A stretch of 64,000 nucleotides of DNA, taken from assembly GCF_020177055.1 (NCBI RefSeq), contig NZ_JAIQXT010000001.1, positions 248,001 to 312,000 of the forward strand, given 5' to 3'. The position numbers were made by a program, and so were the translations under genes. Below the pieces are notes generated by a model. It saw only the letters and a program-made list of their open reading frames with translations, did not search any database and was not told the origin of the DNA. Origin of the DNA: Sphingomonas sp. R647. GTDB taxonomy: Bacteria; Pseudomonadota; Alphaproteobacteria; Sphingomonadales; Sphingomonadaceae. This document shows, piece after piece, positions 41,885-51,083 of this stretch; position 1 is the first letter of the stretch; every line of letters starts with the position of its first letter.

Positions 41885-43441
41885 ATGACACAGCCCGGCG
41901 AATCCATCCTCATCGTTGATTTCGGCAGCCAGGTGACCCAGCTGATCGCACGCCGCGTGCGCGAAGCGGGCGTCTACAGCGAAATCGCCCCCTTCAATGC
42001 CGCCGCAGAGGCGTTCGAACGGATGAAGCCGGGTGGCGTCATCCTCTCGGGTTCGCCCGCCTCGGTGCTGGAAGAAGGCTCGCCGCGCGTTCCCGACGCA
42101 ATCTTCGAAAGCGGCGTGCCGGTGCTGGGCATCTGCTACGGGCAGCAGGTGATGATGCACCAGCTGGGCGGGCGGGTGCAGCTGGGCGACAGCGGCGAAT
42201 TCGGCCGCGCGTTCATCGACATCGCCGATGGCTGCGCACTGTTCAACGGGCTGTGGAGCGAGGGCGAAACGCATCAGGTGTGGATGAGCCATGGCGACAA
42301 GGTCACCGACCTTGCCCCCGGCTTCCGCCCGGTCGCGGCCAGCCCCGGCGCACCGTTCGCGGTGATCGCGGACGATACGCGCCGCTATTATGCGATGCAG
42401 TTCCACCCTGAGGTGGTTCACACCCCCGATGGCGGCAAGCTGCTCGCCAATTTCGTGCGGCATGTCTGCGGGCTCAAGGGCGACTGGACGATGGCGGAAT
42501 TCCGCCAGACGAAGATCGCGGAGATCCGCAAGCAGGTCGGCAGCGGCAAGGTCATTTGCGGCCTGTCGGGCGGCGTCGACAGCGCGGTCGCGGCGGTACT
42601 GATCCACGAGGCGATCGGCGAGCAGCTGACCTGCGTGTTCGTCGACCACGGCCTGATGCGCAGCGGCGAGGCCGATCAGGTCGTGTCGCTGTTCCGCGGC
42701 CACTACAACATCCCGCTGGTCCATGTGAACGCCGAGACGCTGTTCATGAATGGCCTCGCTGGTGTCACCGACCCGGAGGCGAAGCGGAAGTTTATCGGTA
42801 AGACCTTCATCGATGTCTTTGAAGACGAAGCGAAAAAGATCGGTGGCGCAGAGTTCCTGGCTCAGGGCACGCTCTATCCTGACGTGATCGAGAGCGTCAG
42901 CTTCACCGGCGGTCCGTCGGTCACGATCAAGAGCCACCACAATGTCGGCGGCCTGCCCGAGCGCATGAACATGCAACTGGTCGAGCCGCTGCGCGAGCTG
43001 TTCAAGGACGAGGTGCGCGCGCTCGGCCGCGAGTTGGGGCTGCCCGACGTGTTCGTCGGCCGCCACCCGTTCCCCGGCCCCGGCCTTGCGATCCGCATCC
43101 CGGGCGAAGTGACCAAGGAACGCTGTGACATCCTGCGCAAGGCGGACGCGGTGTATCTGGAGGAAATCCGCAACGCCGGCCTGTACGACGCGATCTGGCA
43201 GGCGTTTGCGGTGCTGCTGCCGGTCAAGACCGTCGGCGTGATGGGCGACGGACGCACCTATGACAGCGTGTGCGGCCTGCGCGCGGTGACCAGCACCGAT
43301 GGCATGACCGCCGATGTCTATCCGTTCGATGCGAGCTTTCTGACCCGCGTCGCCACCCGGATCGTCAACGAGGTGAAGGGCGTCAACCGCGTTGTGTACG
43401 ACTATACCTCGAAGCCGCCGGGCACGATCGAGTGGGAATAA
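41885..43441 (+). CDS. guaA: GMP synthase (glutamine-hydrolysing)
   Basis: It converts XMP to GMP using ATP and glutamine. The protein is 518 residues, the usual length. The amidotransferase domain has the nucleophile Cys84 in [10 protein letters not shown] and the His/Glu of FHPEVVHT. The ATP pyrophosphatase domain has [12 protein letters not shown]. The dimerisation domain ends with the invariant [10 protein letters not shown] long open frame antisense to it is a shadow. Confidence 0.98.
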   Translation: MTQPGESILIVDFGSQVTQLIARRVREAGVYSEIAPFNAAAEAFERMKPGGVILSGSPASVLEEGSPRVPDAIFESGVPVLGICYGQQVMMHQLGGRVQLGDSGEFGRAFIDIADGCALFNGLWSEGETHQVWMSHGDKVTDLAPGFRPVAASPGAPFAVIADDTRRYYAMQFHPEVVHTPDGGKLLANFVRHVCGLKGDWTMAEFRQTKIAEIRKQVGSGKVICGLSGGVDSAVAAVLIHEAIGEQLTCVFVDHGLMRSGEADQVVSLFRGHYNIPLVHVNAETLFMNGLAGVTDPEAKRKFIGKTFIDVFEDEAKKIGGAEFLAQGTLYPDVIESVSFTGGPSVTIKSHHNVGGLPERMNMQLVEPLRELFKDEVRALGRELGLPDVFVGRHPFPGPGLAIRIPGEVTKERCDILRKADAVYLEEIRNAGLYDAIWQAFAVLLPVKTVGVMGDGRTYDSVCGLRAVTSTDGMTADVYPFDASFLTRVATRIVNEVKGVNRVVYDYTSKPPGTIEWE

Positions 43442-43461
43442 GTGGACGGTTTCGGAGACAG

Positions 43462-43992
43462 ATGATGCAGCTTCCTTCCGCCAGCAAATATGCCTGGCCG
43501 ACCACCCTGTTCCTGTTCGTGCTGGCCGCGACTCCGATCTTCGGCTGCGTGACGCCGTTCGTCGCGGCTTCGGCAGCGGCGGCGGGGACGATGGAGCGGC
43601 GCGCGGGCGCGCTGACCGTGCTGGCATGCTGGTCGGCGAACCAGGCGTTGGGCTTTGGCTTCATGGGCTATCCGGTCGATGGCTATGCAATCGGCTGGGG
43701 CGCCGCGATTGCGGGTGGCGCGATGCTCGCCTGGGTCGCCGCGCGGATGGTCGCGCGCAGGGGTGCGACGTTGGTGCAGATCGCCGGCGGCGCGGCGCTC
43801 GGCTTCATCGCCTATGAAGGCTCGCTGTACATGGTGGCGCTCGCCTTTGGTGGCCTTGGCACCTTCACGCCAAAGATCGTGCTGACCATCCTCGCCAACG
43901 ACGCACTGTGGCTGGCGGTGCTGATGGCCGCCTATGCCGTGTTGAGCAGCAGCGCGCCGCAGCTGTTCGGACGCCGGCTGCGCCTCGCCTGA
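43462..43992 (+). CDS. Small membrane protein, possible vitamin B12 transporter (BtuM-like)
   Basis: This is a 176-residue integral membrane protein with about five or six hydrophobic segments. Notable are Cys29 (TPIFGCVTPF), Cys56 in LACWSANQALGFGFMGYP, and a glycine/alanine-rich core. Its stop codon overlaps the ATG of a BtuF-like cobalamin-binding protein by one base, which suggests a common job. The size, the cysteine and the NQ..GF...YP block recall solitary ECF-type S components for cobalamin, but I cannot confirm this. GGAG precedes the ATG at 43462. Confidence 0.5.
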   Translation: MMQLPSASKYAWPTTLFLFVLAATPIFGCVTPFVAASAAAAGTMERRAGALTVLACWSANQALGFGFMGYPVDGYAIGWGAAIAGGAMLAWVAARMVARRGATLVQIAGGAALGFIAYEGSLYMVALAFGGLGTFTPKIVLTILANDALWLAVLMAAYAVLSSSAPQLFGRRLRLA

Positions 43993-44918
43993 TGTCGGAC
44001 CTGCGGATCGTTTCGCTACTGCCCAGCGCCACCGAGATCGCGGTCGCGCTGGGGCTGGGCGATGCGCTGGTCGGGCGCAGCCATGAGTGCGACTGGCCGC
44101 CGCGCGTGGAGGGGCTGCCGGTGCTCACGCGCAGCAAGCTCGCCAAAGGGCTGAACTCGGGTGAGATCGAAGATCGCGTGCGCGATATCGTCGGCGCCGG
44201 GCTGTCGGTCTATGAAGTCGATGCCGATGGGTTACGCGCGCTAAACCCCGATGTGGTGCTGACCCAGACGCAATGCGCGGTGTGCGCGGTGACGCCGGAC
44301 GATTTGAGCGCGGCTCTGAATGACTGGACCGGAACCGCGCCGGTGCTGATCAGCACCGCGCCAGATACGCTCGGCGATGTGTGGTGCGATTTCGCGGCGG
44401 TGGCGGCGGCGACTGGCACTGATGCCGGGCCGGTCGTGGCGCAGCTCAAGGCGCGGATGGATGCCGTGCGCGCTGCGGTTGCCGATCGGCCTCGGCCGCG
44501 CGTCGCCGCGATCGAATGGCTCGATCCTTTGATGATGGCGGGCAACTGGGTGCCGGAACTGATCGAGATTGCCGGCGGCGAGAGCCTGCTCGCAGCGCAT
44601 GGCCAGCATTCGCCCTATGTCGGGATCGAGGCGCTGGCTGAGGCAGACCCCGACGCGATCGTGTTGATGCCGTGCGGGTTCCGTATCCCGCAGACGCTGG
44701 ACGAACTGCCCGCGCTCGCCGCGCATCCGCTGTGGCAGTCGCTGCGCGCCGTCCGCGCTGGGCGGGTGGCGGCGACCGATGGCCAGTATTTCTTCAACCG
44801 CCCCGGCCCGCGTCTGGTCGAATCGGCGGAGATCCTGGCGGAAATCCTGCATCCGGGAGTCGATTTTGGGCATCGCGGGACCAATTGGGTCGCGGTCGGT
44901 GCGGAGGTGATGGCATGA
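43992..44918 (+). CDS. Cobalamin-binding (BtuF-like) protein
   Basis: This is a 308-residue periplasmic-binding-fold (PF01497) protein. IVSLLPSATEIAVALGLGDALVGRSHECDWP is the typical opening of BtuF-like proteins, and later VVLTQTQCAVCAV and IVLMPCGFRIPQT follow. No signal peptide is visible, so it may be cytoplasmic; this version is common in bacteria next to B12 genes. It is coupled to the membrane protein upstream (TGATG) and overlaps the following thioredoxin-fold gene by four bases. Confidence 0.8.
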   Translation: MSDLRIVSLLPSATEIAVALGLGDALVGRSHECDWPPRVEGLPVLTRSKLAKGLNSGEIEDRVRDIVGAGLSVYEVDADGLRALNPDVVLTQTQCAVCAVTPDDLSAALNDWTGTAPVLISTAPDTLGDVWCDFAAVAAATGTDAGPVVAQLKARMDAVRAAVADRPRPRVAAIEWLDPLMMAGNWVPELIEIAGGESLLAAHGQHSPYVGIEALAEADPDAIVLMPCGFRIPQTLDELPALAAHPLWQSLRAVRAGRVAATDGQYFFNRPGPRLVESAEILAEILHPGVDFGHRGTNWVAVGAEVMA

Positions 44919-45262
44919 ACGTCGAAGTCTACGGCATCCCAAATTGCGACACGGTCAAGAAGGCGCGGACCTGGCTCGACGCCAATGGCATCGCCTACGC
45001 CTTCCACGACTATAAGAAGGAAGGCGCAGACCCTGCGCGCCTCGCGAAATGGGCCGAGTCGGTGGGGTGGGAGCCGTTGCTCAACCGCGCTGGCACGACC
45101 TTTCGCAAGCTCGATGAAGCCGACAGGGCCGACATCGATGCGGCCAAGGCACTGGCGCGGATGGCGGCGCAGCCTTCGCTGATCAAGCGCCCGGTGGTCG
45201 AACATCGCGGCGGGCTGCTGGTCGGGTTCAAACCCGAGATATGGGCCGCAGCGCTGCTGTGA
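44915..45262 (+). CDS. ArsC/Spx-family protein (YffB-like)
   Basis: This is a 115-residue thioredoxin-fold protein. MNVEVYGIPNCDTVKKAR carries the single redox Cys11. SLIKRPVVEHRGGLLVGFKPE carries the proline-arginine pattern that closes the fold. It belongs to the Spx/MgsR/YffB branch rather than true arsenate reductase, whose signature HNPRCSKSR is seen in a second gene at 61329. Its function is unclear; it is a possible glutathione-linked reductase. It overlaps the BtuF-like gene (ATGA). Confidence 0.85.
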   Translation: MNVEVYGIPNCDTVKKARTWLDANGIAYAFHDYKKEGADPARLAKWAESVGWEPLLNRAGTTFRKLDEADRADIDAAKALARMAAQPSLIKRPVVEHRGGLLVGFKPEIWAAALL

Positions 45263-45274
45263 CGGGCAGGGGGA

Positions 45275-45490
45275 TCACTCCCCCGCCCATTGGAACACCT
45301 CCTCAAGCGGCTTTTCGAACGCGCGGGCGATGCGGAACGCGGTTTCGAGCGTCGGGGAATACTTCCCCTGTTCGATCGCCGCGATCGTCTGGCGGGTGAC
45401 GCCGACCCGGTCGCCGAGATCGGCCTGGGTCATCTCACCCGCCATGAAGCGCAAAGTGCGGATCTGATTGCTGATCGGGGGATTAGCCAT
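45275..45490 (-). CDS. XRE-family helix-turn-helix regulator, small
   Basis: This is a 71-residue Cro/CI-type repressor consisting of little more than the DNA-binding domain: MTQADLGDRVGVTRQTIAAIEQGKYSPTLETAFRIARAF. It is the last gene of a three-gene operon and overlaps the membrane protein gene before it by eight bases. Such tiny XRE regulators are commonly paired with small membrane proteins. It is the obvious candidate to bind the long palindrome at 46361-46392. Confidence 0.88.
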   Translation of the reverse strand: MANPPISNQIRTLRFMAGEMTQADLGDRVGVTRQTIAAIEQGKYSPTLETAFRIARAFEKPLEEVFQWAGE

Positions 45491-45914
45491 GCCAGCCCCG
45501 CCGATAGCTGATCACCACCATGATATCGCGCACGATTTCGGCGATGATAATCGCGGCGAGCGCGGCGTTGGCAACCGCCCAGCCGCTGTCGGTCAGCGGC
45601 AGCACGACGCCGACCCACAGCATCAGGCCCATCAGGACATAATAGCCGGTGCTGGCCCCGCGCCGCGCGATCGAACGGTCGCGCTCATCGGGCTTTGCAC
45701 GCGCGTCGCTCCCCATCTGTGCGCGGAGGAACAGCCAGCCGGAGCCGAGGATCAGCAGCCGGATCACGCTCGCCGCCCCGAACAGCGCGACATAGGTCAG
45801 CGTCTCCAGTCGGCCGGGCGCAGGGTCGACGATGCCGACCGCTATGAAATAGCCGCCATAAGCGATCACCATGCCGATCAGTTCGAGCCAGGCGAGCTTT
45901 TCACGATAGGCCAT
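45483..45914 (-). CDS. Small membrane protein, paralogue of the upstream gene
   Basis: This is a 143-residue protein with four hydrophobic segments. It starts MAYREKLAWLELIGMVIAYGGYF, closely matching the start of the preceding gene product (MAFREKIAWVSFLSTVLIWGAFF). Both share KPDERDRSIARRGA / PADERDRAVGRRAT in the central loop. They are therefore a tandem duplication. Family identity is unknown to me; DUF2178-type proteins have similar size and XRE partners. Confidence 0.7.
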   Translation of the reverse strand: MAYREKLAWLELIGMVIAYGGYFIAVGIVDPAPGRLETLTYVALFGAASVIRLLILGSGWLFLRAQMGSDARAKPDERDRSIARRGASTGYYVLMGLMLWVGVVLPLTDSGWAVANAALAAIIIAEIVRDIMVVISYRRGWHG

Positions 45915-45916
45915 GA

Positions 45917-46333
45917 TCAGACTCCCTTGCGATAGCCGAGCGCGGTGGCGCCGAACCGCACCGCTTCAGCGAGGATGAAGGCACCTGCGAGCGCGAAGAT
46001 CGTGTCGGGGCCGTGCAGGCCGAAATGCAGCCAGACGATCACCGCGACCACGCCAAGGATCAGGGTGAGATAGGCAAATCCCGTCGCGCGTCGCCCGACC
46101 GCGCGGTCGCGCTCATCGGCGGGGGCGTTGGCCTCCTTGGGGGCACCGATCGCCCAGATCGACGCCGCAGCGATCATCACGGCCGCCTGTGCCACCGTCG
46201 CGACGATGAACGGGCCGAGCATCGCCAGCCCGCGTACGCCGTGCGGCGTCAGGGCCAGGATGATAAAGAACGCACCCCAGATCAGTACGGTGCTCAGAAA
46301 CGACACCCACGCAATCTTCTCTCGAAACGCCAT
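45917..46333 (-). CDS. Small membrane protein, paralogue of the downstream gene
   Basis: This is a 138-residue protein with four predicted membrane segments and a conserved loop DERDRAVGRRATGF. It is the first gene of the XRE-controlled operon, two bases from its paralogue. The promoter region upstream contains the 32-base palindrome. Function unknown. Confidence 0.7.
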   Translation of the reverse strand: MAFREKIAWVSFLSTVLIWGAFFIILALTPHGVRGLAMLGPFIVATVAQAAVMIAAASIWAIGAPKEANAPADERDRAVGRRATGFAYLTLILGVVAVIVWLHFGLHGPDTIFALAGAFILAEAVRFGATALGYRKGV

Positions 46334-46360
46334 GCGCTTCCTCCCATGTAAGCTCTATGC

Positions 46361-46392
46361 GACTCAATGTTATATATATTGAACATTGAGTC
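46361..46392. promoter_or_regulatory. Long perfect palindrome, probable XRE operator
   Basis: GACTCAATGTT-N10-AACATTGAGTC has two perfect 11-base arms. The centre is ATATATATTG, so the operator covers an AT-rich -10 zone. It lies 28 bases before the first membrane protein ATG on the minus strand and 67 before panB on the plus strand. On the minus strand TTGACT overlaps its outer arm as a possible -35. Confidence 0.7.
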
Positions 46393-46458
46393 AAGTTCAG
46401 CTGACATGACGAACGAGGTCGCTGGCGTGCTCGCGCTGGTCCCGCTAGAGCGCCACCC

Positions 46459-47319
46459 ATGTCCACGACCTTCACCATCGACACCTCCACCAGCCGCGCG
46501 ACGCCGACTCCGGCGCCGATGAAGCGCCTGACCGTCCCGGCGATTCAGGGGCGCAAGGGCAAGGAGCCGGTGGTAATGCTGACGGCCTACACCGCGCGCA
46601 TGGCGCAGCTGCTCGACCCGCATTGCGACATGCTGCTGGTCGGCGACAGCCTGGGGCAGGTGATCTACGGCCTGCCCTCGACGCTGGCGGTGACGCTCGA
46701 CATGATGTGCGCGCATGGCGCGGCGGTAGTGCGGGGCAGCTATCATTCGGTCGTCATCATCGACATGCCGTTCGGCAGCTACGAAGCGAGCCCGCAACAG
46801 GCGTTCGAATCGGCTGCGCGGATCATGGCGGAGACCGGCGCCGCCGGCGTGAAGCTGGAGGGCGGTGAGGCGATGGCGGAGACGGTCGCGTTCCTCACCA
46901 GCCGTGGCATCCCGGTGATGGGCCATATCGGCCTGACGCCGCAGGCGGTGAACGCACTGGGCGGCTATGGCGCGCGCGGGCGCGGCAATGCCGAGTTCGC
47001 CAAAATCATCGGCGACGCGCGGGCCGTGGCGGAGGCCGGTGCCTTTGCCATCGTTGCCGAGGGGGTGGTCGAGACGCTGGCGAACGAGATCGTCGCCGCG
47101 GTGTCGTGTCCGGTGATCGGCATTGGTGCGTCGGCGCAGTGCGACGGCCAGGTTCTGGTGACCGAGGACATGCTGGGCATGTTCGAACGCACCCCGCGCT
47201 TCGTGAAGAAGTTCGACGACATGGCTGGCCGCATTTCCGCCGCGGTCGAGAGCTATGCAGGGGCCGTGCGCGATCGGAGTTTTCCGGGCGACGAACAAGT
47301 CTATAAGCCCAAGGACTGA
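46459..47319 (+). CDS. panB: 3-methyl-2-oxobutanoate hydroxymethyltransferase
   Basis: It adds a hydroxymethyl group from methylene-tetrahydrofolate to alpha-ketoisovalerate, the first committed step of pantothenate synthesis. The protein is 286 residues. [34 protein letters not shown] carries metal-binding Asp residues; GVKLEGGE and [13 protein letters not shown] are further family motifs. The N-terminus has about 20 extra, poorly conserved residues rich in Thr/Pro. It diverges from the XRE operon. Confidence 0.96.
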   Translation: MSTTFTIDTSTSRATPTPAPMKRLTVPAIQGRKGKEPVVMLTAYTARMAQLLDPHCDMLLVGDSLGQVIYGLPSTLAVTLDMMCAHGAAVVRGSYHSVVIIDMPFGSYEASPQQAFESAARIMAETGAAGVKLEGGEAMAETVAFLTSRGIPVMGHIGLTPQAVNALGGYGARGRGNAEFAKIIGDARAVAEAGAFAIVAEGVVETLANEIVAAVSCPVIGIGASAQCDGQVLVTEDMLGMFERTPRFVKKFDDMAGRISAAVESYAGAVRDRSFPGDEQVYKPKD

Positions 47320-47337
47320 CGCTTTCGTTTCCCGTTC

Positions 47338-47358
47338 GGCGCGGCTAAGGTCCGCGCC
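47338..47358. terminator. Hairpin after panB
   Basis: GGCGCGG-N7-CCGCGCC follows the panB stop by about 19 bases. A short T-run comes 13 bases after the stem, too far for a standard intrinsic terminator. It may end panB transcription weakly or be part of the next gene's leader. Confidence 0.4.
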
Positions 47359-47392
47359 CGCACCCCCCTAGTTTTCCCGATGGAGTTTCCCC

Positions 47393-48097
47393 TTGGCGCT
47401 GAGCCCGCAAAGCAACGATGCCTTTCTGCGTGAGGTCGACGAAGAGCTCCGCAAGGATCAGGCGTTGCACATCTGGCAGAATTACGGACGCTGGATCATC
47501 GTCGCGGTGATCGCCGCGCTCGTCGCGTTCGGCGGCTTCCTCTACTGGCAGAGCCACAATGAGGGGCAGCGGGCGGCCGAGGGCGACAAATATGCCGCGG
47601 TGTTCAAGGCGCTGGGTGAGAACAAGCCGCAGCTGGCCGAAACGTCGCTGAAGGAGCTCGCTGGCTCCGGCACCGCCGGCTTCAGCGCGAGCGCGCGCTT
47701 CACGCAGGCGACGCTGCTGCTGCAGAAGAACGATCTCAAGGGCGCGGCCGCGCTGATGGGTGCGATCGCTGCGGACACGAATGTCCCGCAGGAATTTCGC
47801 GACCTCGCGCTGATTCGTCAGACCATGATCGAATATGACACGATGAAGTCCGATGCAGTCGTCGCTCGCCTGCGTCCGCTCGCGGTCAAGGACAGCCCCT
47901 GGTATGGCAGCGCGGGCGAAATGCTCGCCGGCGCCTATCTGCGCCAGGGCAAGCGCGCCGATGCCGGCAAGCTTTACGGCGAAATCGCCAAGGACGAGGG
48001 CGTTCCGCGCTCGATCCGTCAACGCGCGGTTCAGATGGCCGGCGTACTGGGTGTCGACGCGATCGTCGACGAGGGTGAGGACAAGAAAGCACAATGA
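47393..48097 (+). CDS. TPR-like membrane-anchored protein (YfgM/TPR_21 type)
   Basis: This is a 234-residue inner-membrane protein. Its N-terminal cytoplasmic stretch (FLREVDEELRKDQALHIWQNYGRW) and single membrane segment (WIIVAVIAALVAFGGFLYW, near 27-48) precede a periplasmic helical-repeat domain. In many proteobacteria this gene precedes bamB and der, as here. YfgM helps chaperones hand substrates over at the Sec translocon. The start is TTG at 47393 with GGAG eight bases upstream. The bamB ATG overlaps its stop. Confidence 0.85.
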   Translation: MALSPQSNDAFLREVDEELRKDQALHIWQNYGRWIIVAVIAALVAFGGFLYWQSHNEGQRAAEGDKYAAVFKALGENKPQLAETSLKELAGSGTAGFSASARFTQATLLLQKNDLKGAAALMGAIAADTNVPQEFRDLALIRQTMIEYDTMKSDAVVARLRPLAVKDSPWYGSAGEMLAGAYLRQGKRADAGKLYGEIAKDEGVPRSIRQRAVQMAGVLGVDAIVDEGEDKKAQ

Positions 48098-49416
48098 TGA
48101 AGTCGGTTCGTATCCCCGTCGCGCTCGCGGCGCTGGTCGCGTTGAGCGCTTGCGGCATCTTCAAGGGCGGCGGCAGCAAGACCCCGGTGCTCGGGCAGCG
48201 CGTGCCGATTCTCGCGGGCGAGTCCGGCATCACCGCCGACAAGGCAATCGCCGAAGTTCAGGTCGTTTTGCCGGTGGCGGCAGTCAACCCGGGCTGGACT
48301 CAGCCGGGCGGCAACGCGTCCAAGGCAATGGGCCATCTCGCGCTCGGCCAGACGCCTGCGCGCGTGTGGTCGGCGAAGATCGCCGGTACCACGGGTCGGG
48401 TGCGGCTGGCCGCGACCCCGGTCGTGTCGGACGGCAAGCTGTTCGTCGTCGATACCGACGCGGTGGTTCATGCGTTTGATGCCAACACGGGTGGCAAGCT
48501 GTGGTCGCTCGCGACCTCGGCCGACAAGGAAAACCGCAACGCGGCGTTCGGCGGCGGCGTGAGCGTCGAGGGCGGGCGCGTGTTCGCGACCAACGGGATC
48601 GGCGATGTCGTCGCGATCGACGCAGCGGCGGGCACGGAAGTATGGCGCAAGAAGCCGGGCGGCCCGCTGCGCGGCGCACCGACGCTGTTCCTCGGCAACG
48701 CCTATGTCGTGTCGCAGGACAATCAGCTGTTCGCACTGGCACAGGCCGATGGCGCGGTGGTGTGGACCCAGTCGGGCACCCCGGAAACCCAGGGCGTGTT
48801 CGGCGTGGCGGCTCCCGCCGCGGCGCAGGGCACGATCGTCGCCGGTTTCTCGTCGGGTGAGCTGAACGCCTATCGCTACGAAAACGGCCGCTCGCTTTGG
48901 ACCGACACGCTGTCGCGTTCGACCATTTCGACCTCGGTCTCCAGCTTGGTCGATATCGATGCCGAGCCGGTGATCGATCAGGGCCGCGTCTATGCGGTCG
49001 GGCAGGGCGAGCGCATGGCTGCGGTCGAGCTCAATTCGGGCACGCGGCTGTGGGAACAGAATTTCGCTGGCATCTCGACCCCGTGGGTCGCGGGCGAGTG
49101 GATCTTCGTTATGACCGACGATGCGCGCCTCGTCTGCATCGCACGCGGCAGCGGCAAAGTGCGCTGGATCAGCCAGATGCGCGCGTGGCGCGATGAGAAG
49201 GACAAGAAGGGCCCGATCAACTGGGTCGGCCCGGTTCTGGCTGGTGATCGCCTGTGGCTCGCCAATTCGCGCGGCGAGCTTGTCTCGGCATCGCCCGCAG
49301 ACGGCAGCATGGGTTCGACCATCGAGGTTGGTGGCAATTTGAGCCTTGCCCCGATCGTTGCCAACAACATGCTGTACGTCCTGACCGACAAGGGTGAGAT
49401 CACCGCCTATCGCTGA
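48094..49416 (+). CDS. bamB: Outer membrane protein assembly factor BamB
   Basis: This lipoprotein of the beta-barrel assembly machine has 440 residues. The lipobox LSAC puts the Cys near residue 20. An eight-bladed PQQ-like propeller follows, with repeated blades such as GKLFVVDTDAVVHAFDANTGGKLW and GDVVAIDAAAGTEVWRKKPGGPLRGAP. It is coupled to the YfgM-like gene and followed by der, a conserved order. Confidence 0.93.
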   Translation: MMKSVRIPVALAALVALSACGIFKGGGSKTPVLGQRVPILAGESGITADKAIAEVQVVLPVAAVNPGWTQPGGNASKAMGHLALGQTPARVWSAKIAGTTGRVRLAATPVVSDGKLFVVDTDAVVHAFDANTGGKLWSLATSADKENRNAAFGGGVSVEGGRVFATNGIGDVVAIDAAAGTEVWRKKPGGPLRGAPTLFLGNAYVVSQDNQLFALAQADGAVVWTQSGTPETQGVFGVAAPAAAQGTIVAGFSSGELNAYRYENGRSLWTDTLSRSTISTSVSSLVDIDAEPVIDQGRVYAVGQGERMAAVELNSGTRLWEQNFAGISTPWVAGEWIFVMTDDARLVCIARGSGKVRWISQMRAWRDEKDKKGPINWVGPVLAGDRLWLANSRGELVSASPADGSMGSTIEVGGNLSLAPIVANNMLYVLTDKGEITAYR

Positions 49417-49442
49417 GGCAGGAGTTGCGGTAGGAGGCGCGG

Positions 49443-50807
49443 ATGCGTCTTCCTACCGTAGCGATCATCGGCCGCCCCAATGTGGGCAAATCGACCCTGT
49501 TCAACCGGCTGGTCGGCAAGCGCCTTGCGCTTGTCGACGATCAGCCCGGCGTCACCCGTGACCGTCGCGAAGGCGATGGCGACCTGCTCGGATGCAAGTT
49601 CCGGCTGACCGACACTGCGGGGTTCGAGGAAGAAGACCCGGCGAGCCTGCCGGGCCGGATGCGCGCGCAGACCGAGGCGGCGGTCCGCGAATCGGACGTC
49701 GCCCTGTTCATGATCGATGCCCGCGCCGGCATCACCCCGCTCGATGCCGAGGTCGCGCGCTGGCTGCGCAGTTCCGGCACCCCGATTGTCCTGCTCGCCA
49801 ACAAGGCCGAGGGCCGCGCCGCTGAACCCGGCATCCATGAGGCGATGGCGCTGGGGCTGGGCGATCCGGTCCCGTTCTCGGCCGAACATGGCGAGGGCAT
49901 CGCCGACCTGTTCGAAGCGCTCCAGCCCTATATCGACCGCGAAGTGGATGAGTTCGAGGAGGGGGACGAGGAGTCCCCCGACGCACCGCTCAAGCTCGCC
50001 GTGGTCGGACGCCCCAATGCCGGCAAGTCGACGCTGATCAACAAGCTGCTCGGGCAGGACCGCCTGATCACCGGACCAGAGGCGGGGATCACCCGCGATT
50101 CGATCGCGATCGAATGGATGTGGACCGATGCCGATGGCAAGGACCGCCCGGTGCGGCTGATCGACACCGCGGGGATGCGCAAGCGCGCCAAGGTGCAGGA
50201 GAAGCTGGAGAAGCTCTCGGTATTCGATGCGTTGCGCGCGGTCGATTTCGCCGAAGTGGTGGTGCTGCTGCTCGATGCGACCAAGGGGCTGGAGGTTCAG
50301 GACCTCAAGATCGCCGACAAGGTGCTGCAAGAGGGCCGCGCGCTCGTCATCGCGCTCAACAAATGGGACGTGGCCGAGAATCAGTCGAGCCTGTTCAACG
50401 GCGTGAAGGGCGCGCTCGACGAGGGCTTGGCGCAGGTGAAGGGCGTGCCGCTGCTCACCGTCTCCGGTGCGACCGGCAAGGGGCTCGATACGCTGATCAA
50501 GGTCGCGTTCGAAACGCGTAAGGCATGGTCGCGGCGCATCACTACTGGCCAGCTCAACCGCTGGTTCGAGCGCGCGATCGAGGCGAACCCGCCGCCCGCG
50601 CCCGGTGGCAAGCGGATCAAGCCGCGCTACGTCACCCAGGCCAAGTCGCGGCCGCCGAGCTTCATTCTGTTCGGCACGCGCGTCGACCTGCTGCCCAAAA
50701 GCTATGAGCGCTATCTGGTCAACAGCATGCGCAAGGAGTTTGATTTCGGCGCAGTGCCGGTGCGGCTGACGATGCGGCCATCGAAGAACCCGTTCGATCG
50801 TGAATGA
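49443..50807 (+). CDS. der: Ribosome biogenesis GTPase Der (EngA)
   Basis: This is a 454-residue double GTPase needed for 50S assembly. The first G-domain P-loop is GRPNVGKST (10-18) and the second GRPNAGKST (about 186-194). DTAGFEEED and DTAGMRKRAK are the two G3 regions. NKAEG and NKWD are the two G4 motifs. The C-terminal KH-like domain ends with SKNPFDRE, typical of the family. Confidence 0.97.
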   Translation: MRLPTVAIIGRPNVGKSTLFNRLVGKRLALVDDQPGVTRDRREGDGDLLGCKFRLTDTAGFEEEDPASLPGRMRAQTEAAVRESDVALFMIDARAGITPLDAEVARWLRSSGTPIVLLANKAEGRAAEPGIHEAMALGLGDPVPFSAEHGEGIADLFEALQPYIDREVDEFEEGDEESPDAPLKLAVVGRPNAGKSTLINKLLGQDRLITGPEAGITRDSIAIEWMWTDADGKDRPVRLIDTAGMRKRAKVQEKLEKLSVFDALRAVDFAEVVVLLLDATKGLEVQDLKIADKVLQEGRALVIALNKWDVAENQSSLFNGVKGALDEGLAQVKGVPLLTVSGATGKGLDTLIKVAFETRKAWSRRITTGQLNRWFERAIEANPPPAPGGKRIKPRYVTQAKSRPPSFILFGTRVDLLPKSYERYLVNSMRKEFDFGAVPVRLTMRPSKNPFDRE

Positions 50808-51021
50808 CGGCGCGACGCCGCTGCACATCGACGCACGAGGCCTGCGCTGCCCCTGGCCCGCGCTGCGACTGGCGCGGGCATTGCGGTCGGGTGCGCAATC
50901 TGTGGATATCCTTGCCGACGATCCCGCCGCCGAACGCGAGATCGGCGCGCTCGCCAGCGCGCATGGGCTGACCGTGCAGCATGTCGAAATCGACGGCGTG
51001 GACGGTTTTCGGATCGGATAA
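50800..51021 (+). CDS. TusA-like sulfurtransferase
   Basis: This is a 73-residue sulfur carrier. LHIDARGLRCPWPALRLARAL includes the CPxP motif with Cys17. The rest is one alpha/beta fold unit. The GTG start at 50800 overlaps the end of der by eight bases. It may pass persulfide sulfur for tRNA thiolation or cofactor synthesis; no partner genes lie beside it. Confidence 0.85.
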   Translation: MNDGATPLHIDARGLRCPWPALRLARALRSGAQSVDILADDPAAEREIGALASAHGLTVQHVEIDGVDGFRIG

Positions 51022-51083
51022 GCGTTTCACGTCAACCTCACGTTTACCGGCTTACCCATATCTGTGATCTGGAAGTAACGCGT

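Noticed and set aside
41753..43627. Apparent long N-terminal extension of the CHAP protein across guaA
   Set aside because: The extension is antisense to guaA, and a clear ATG with signal peptide exists at 41752.
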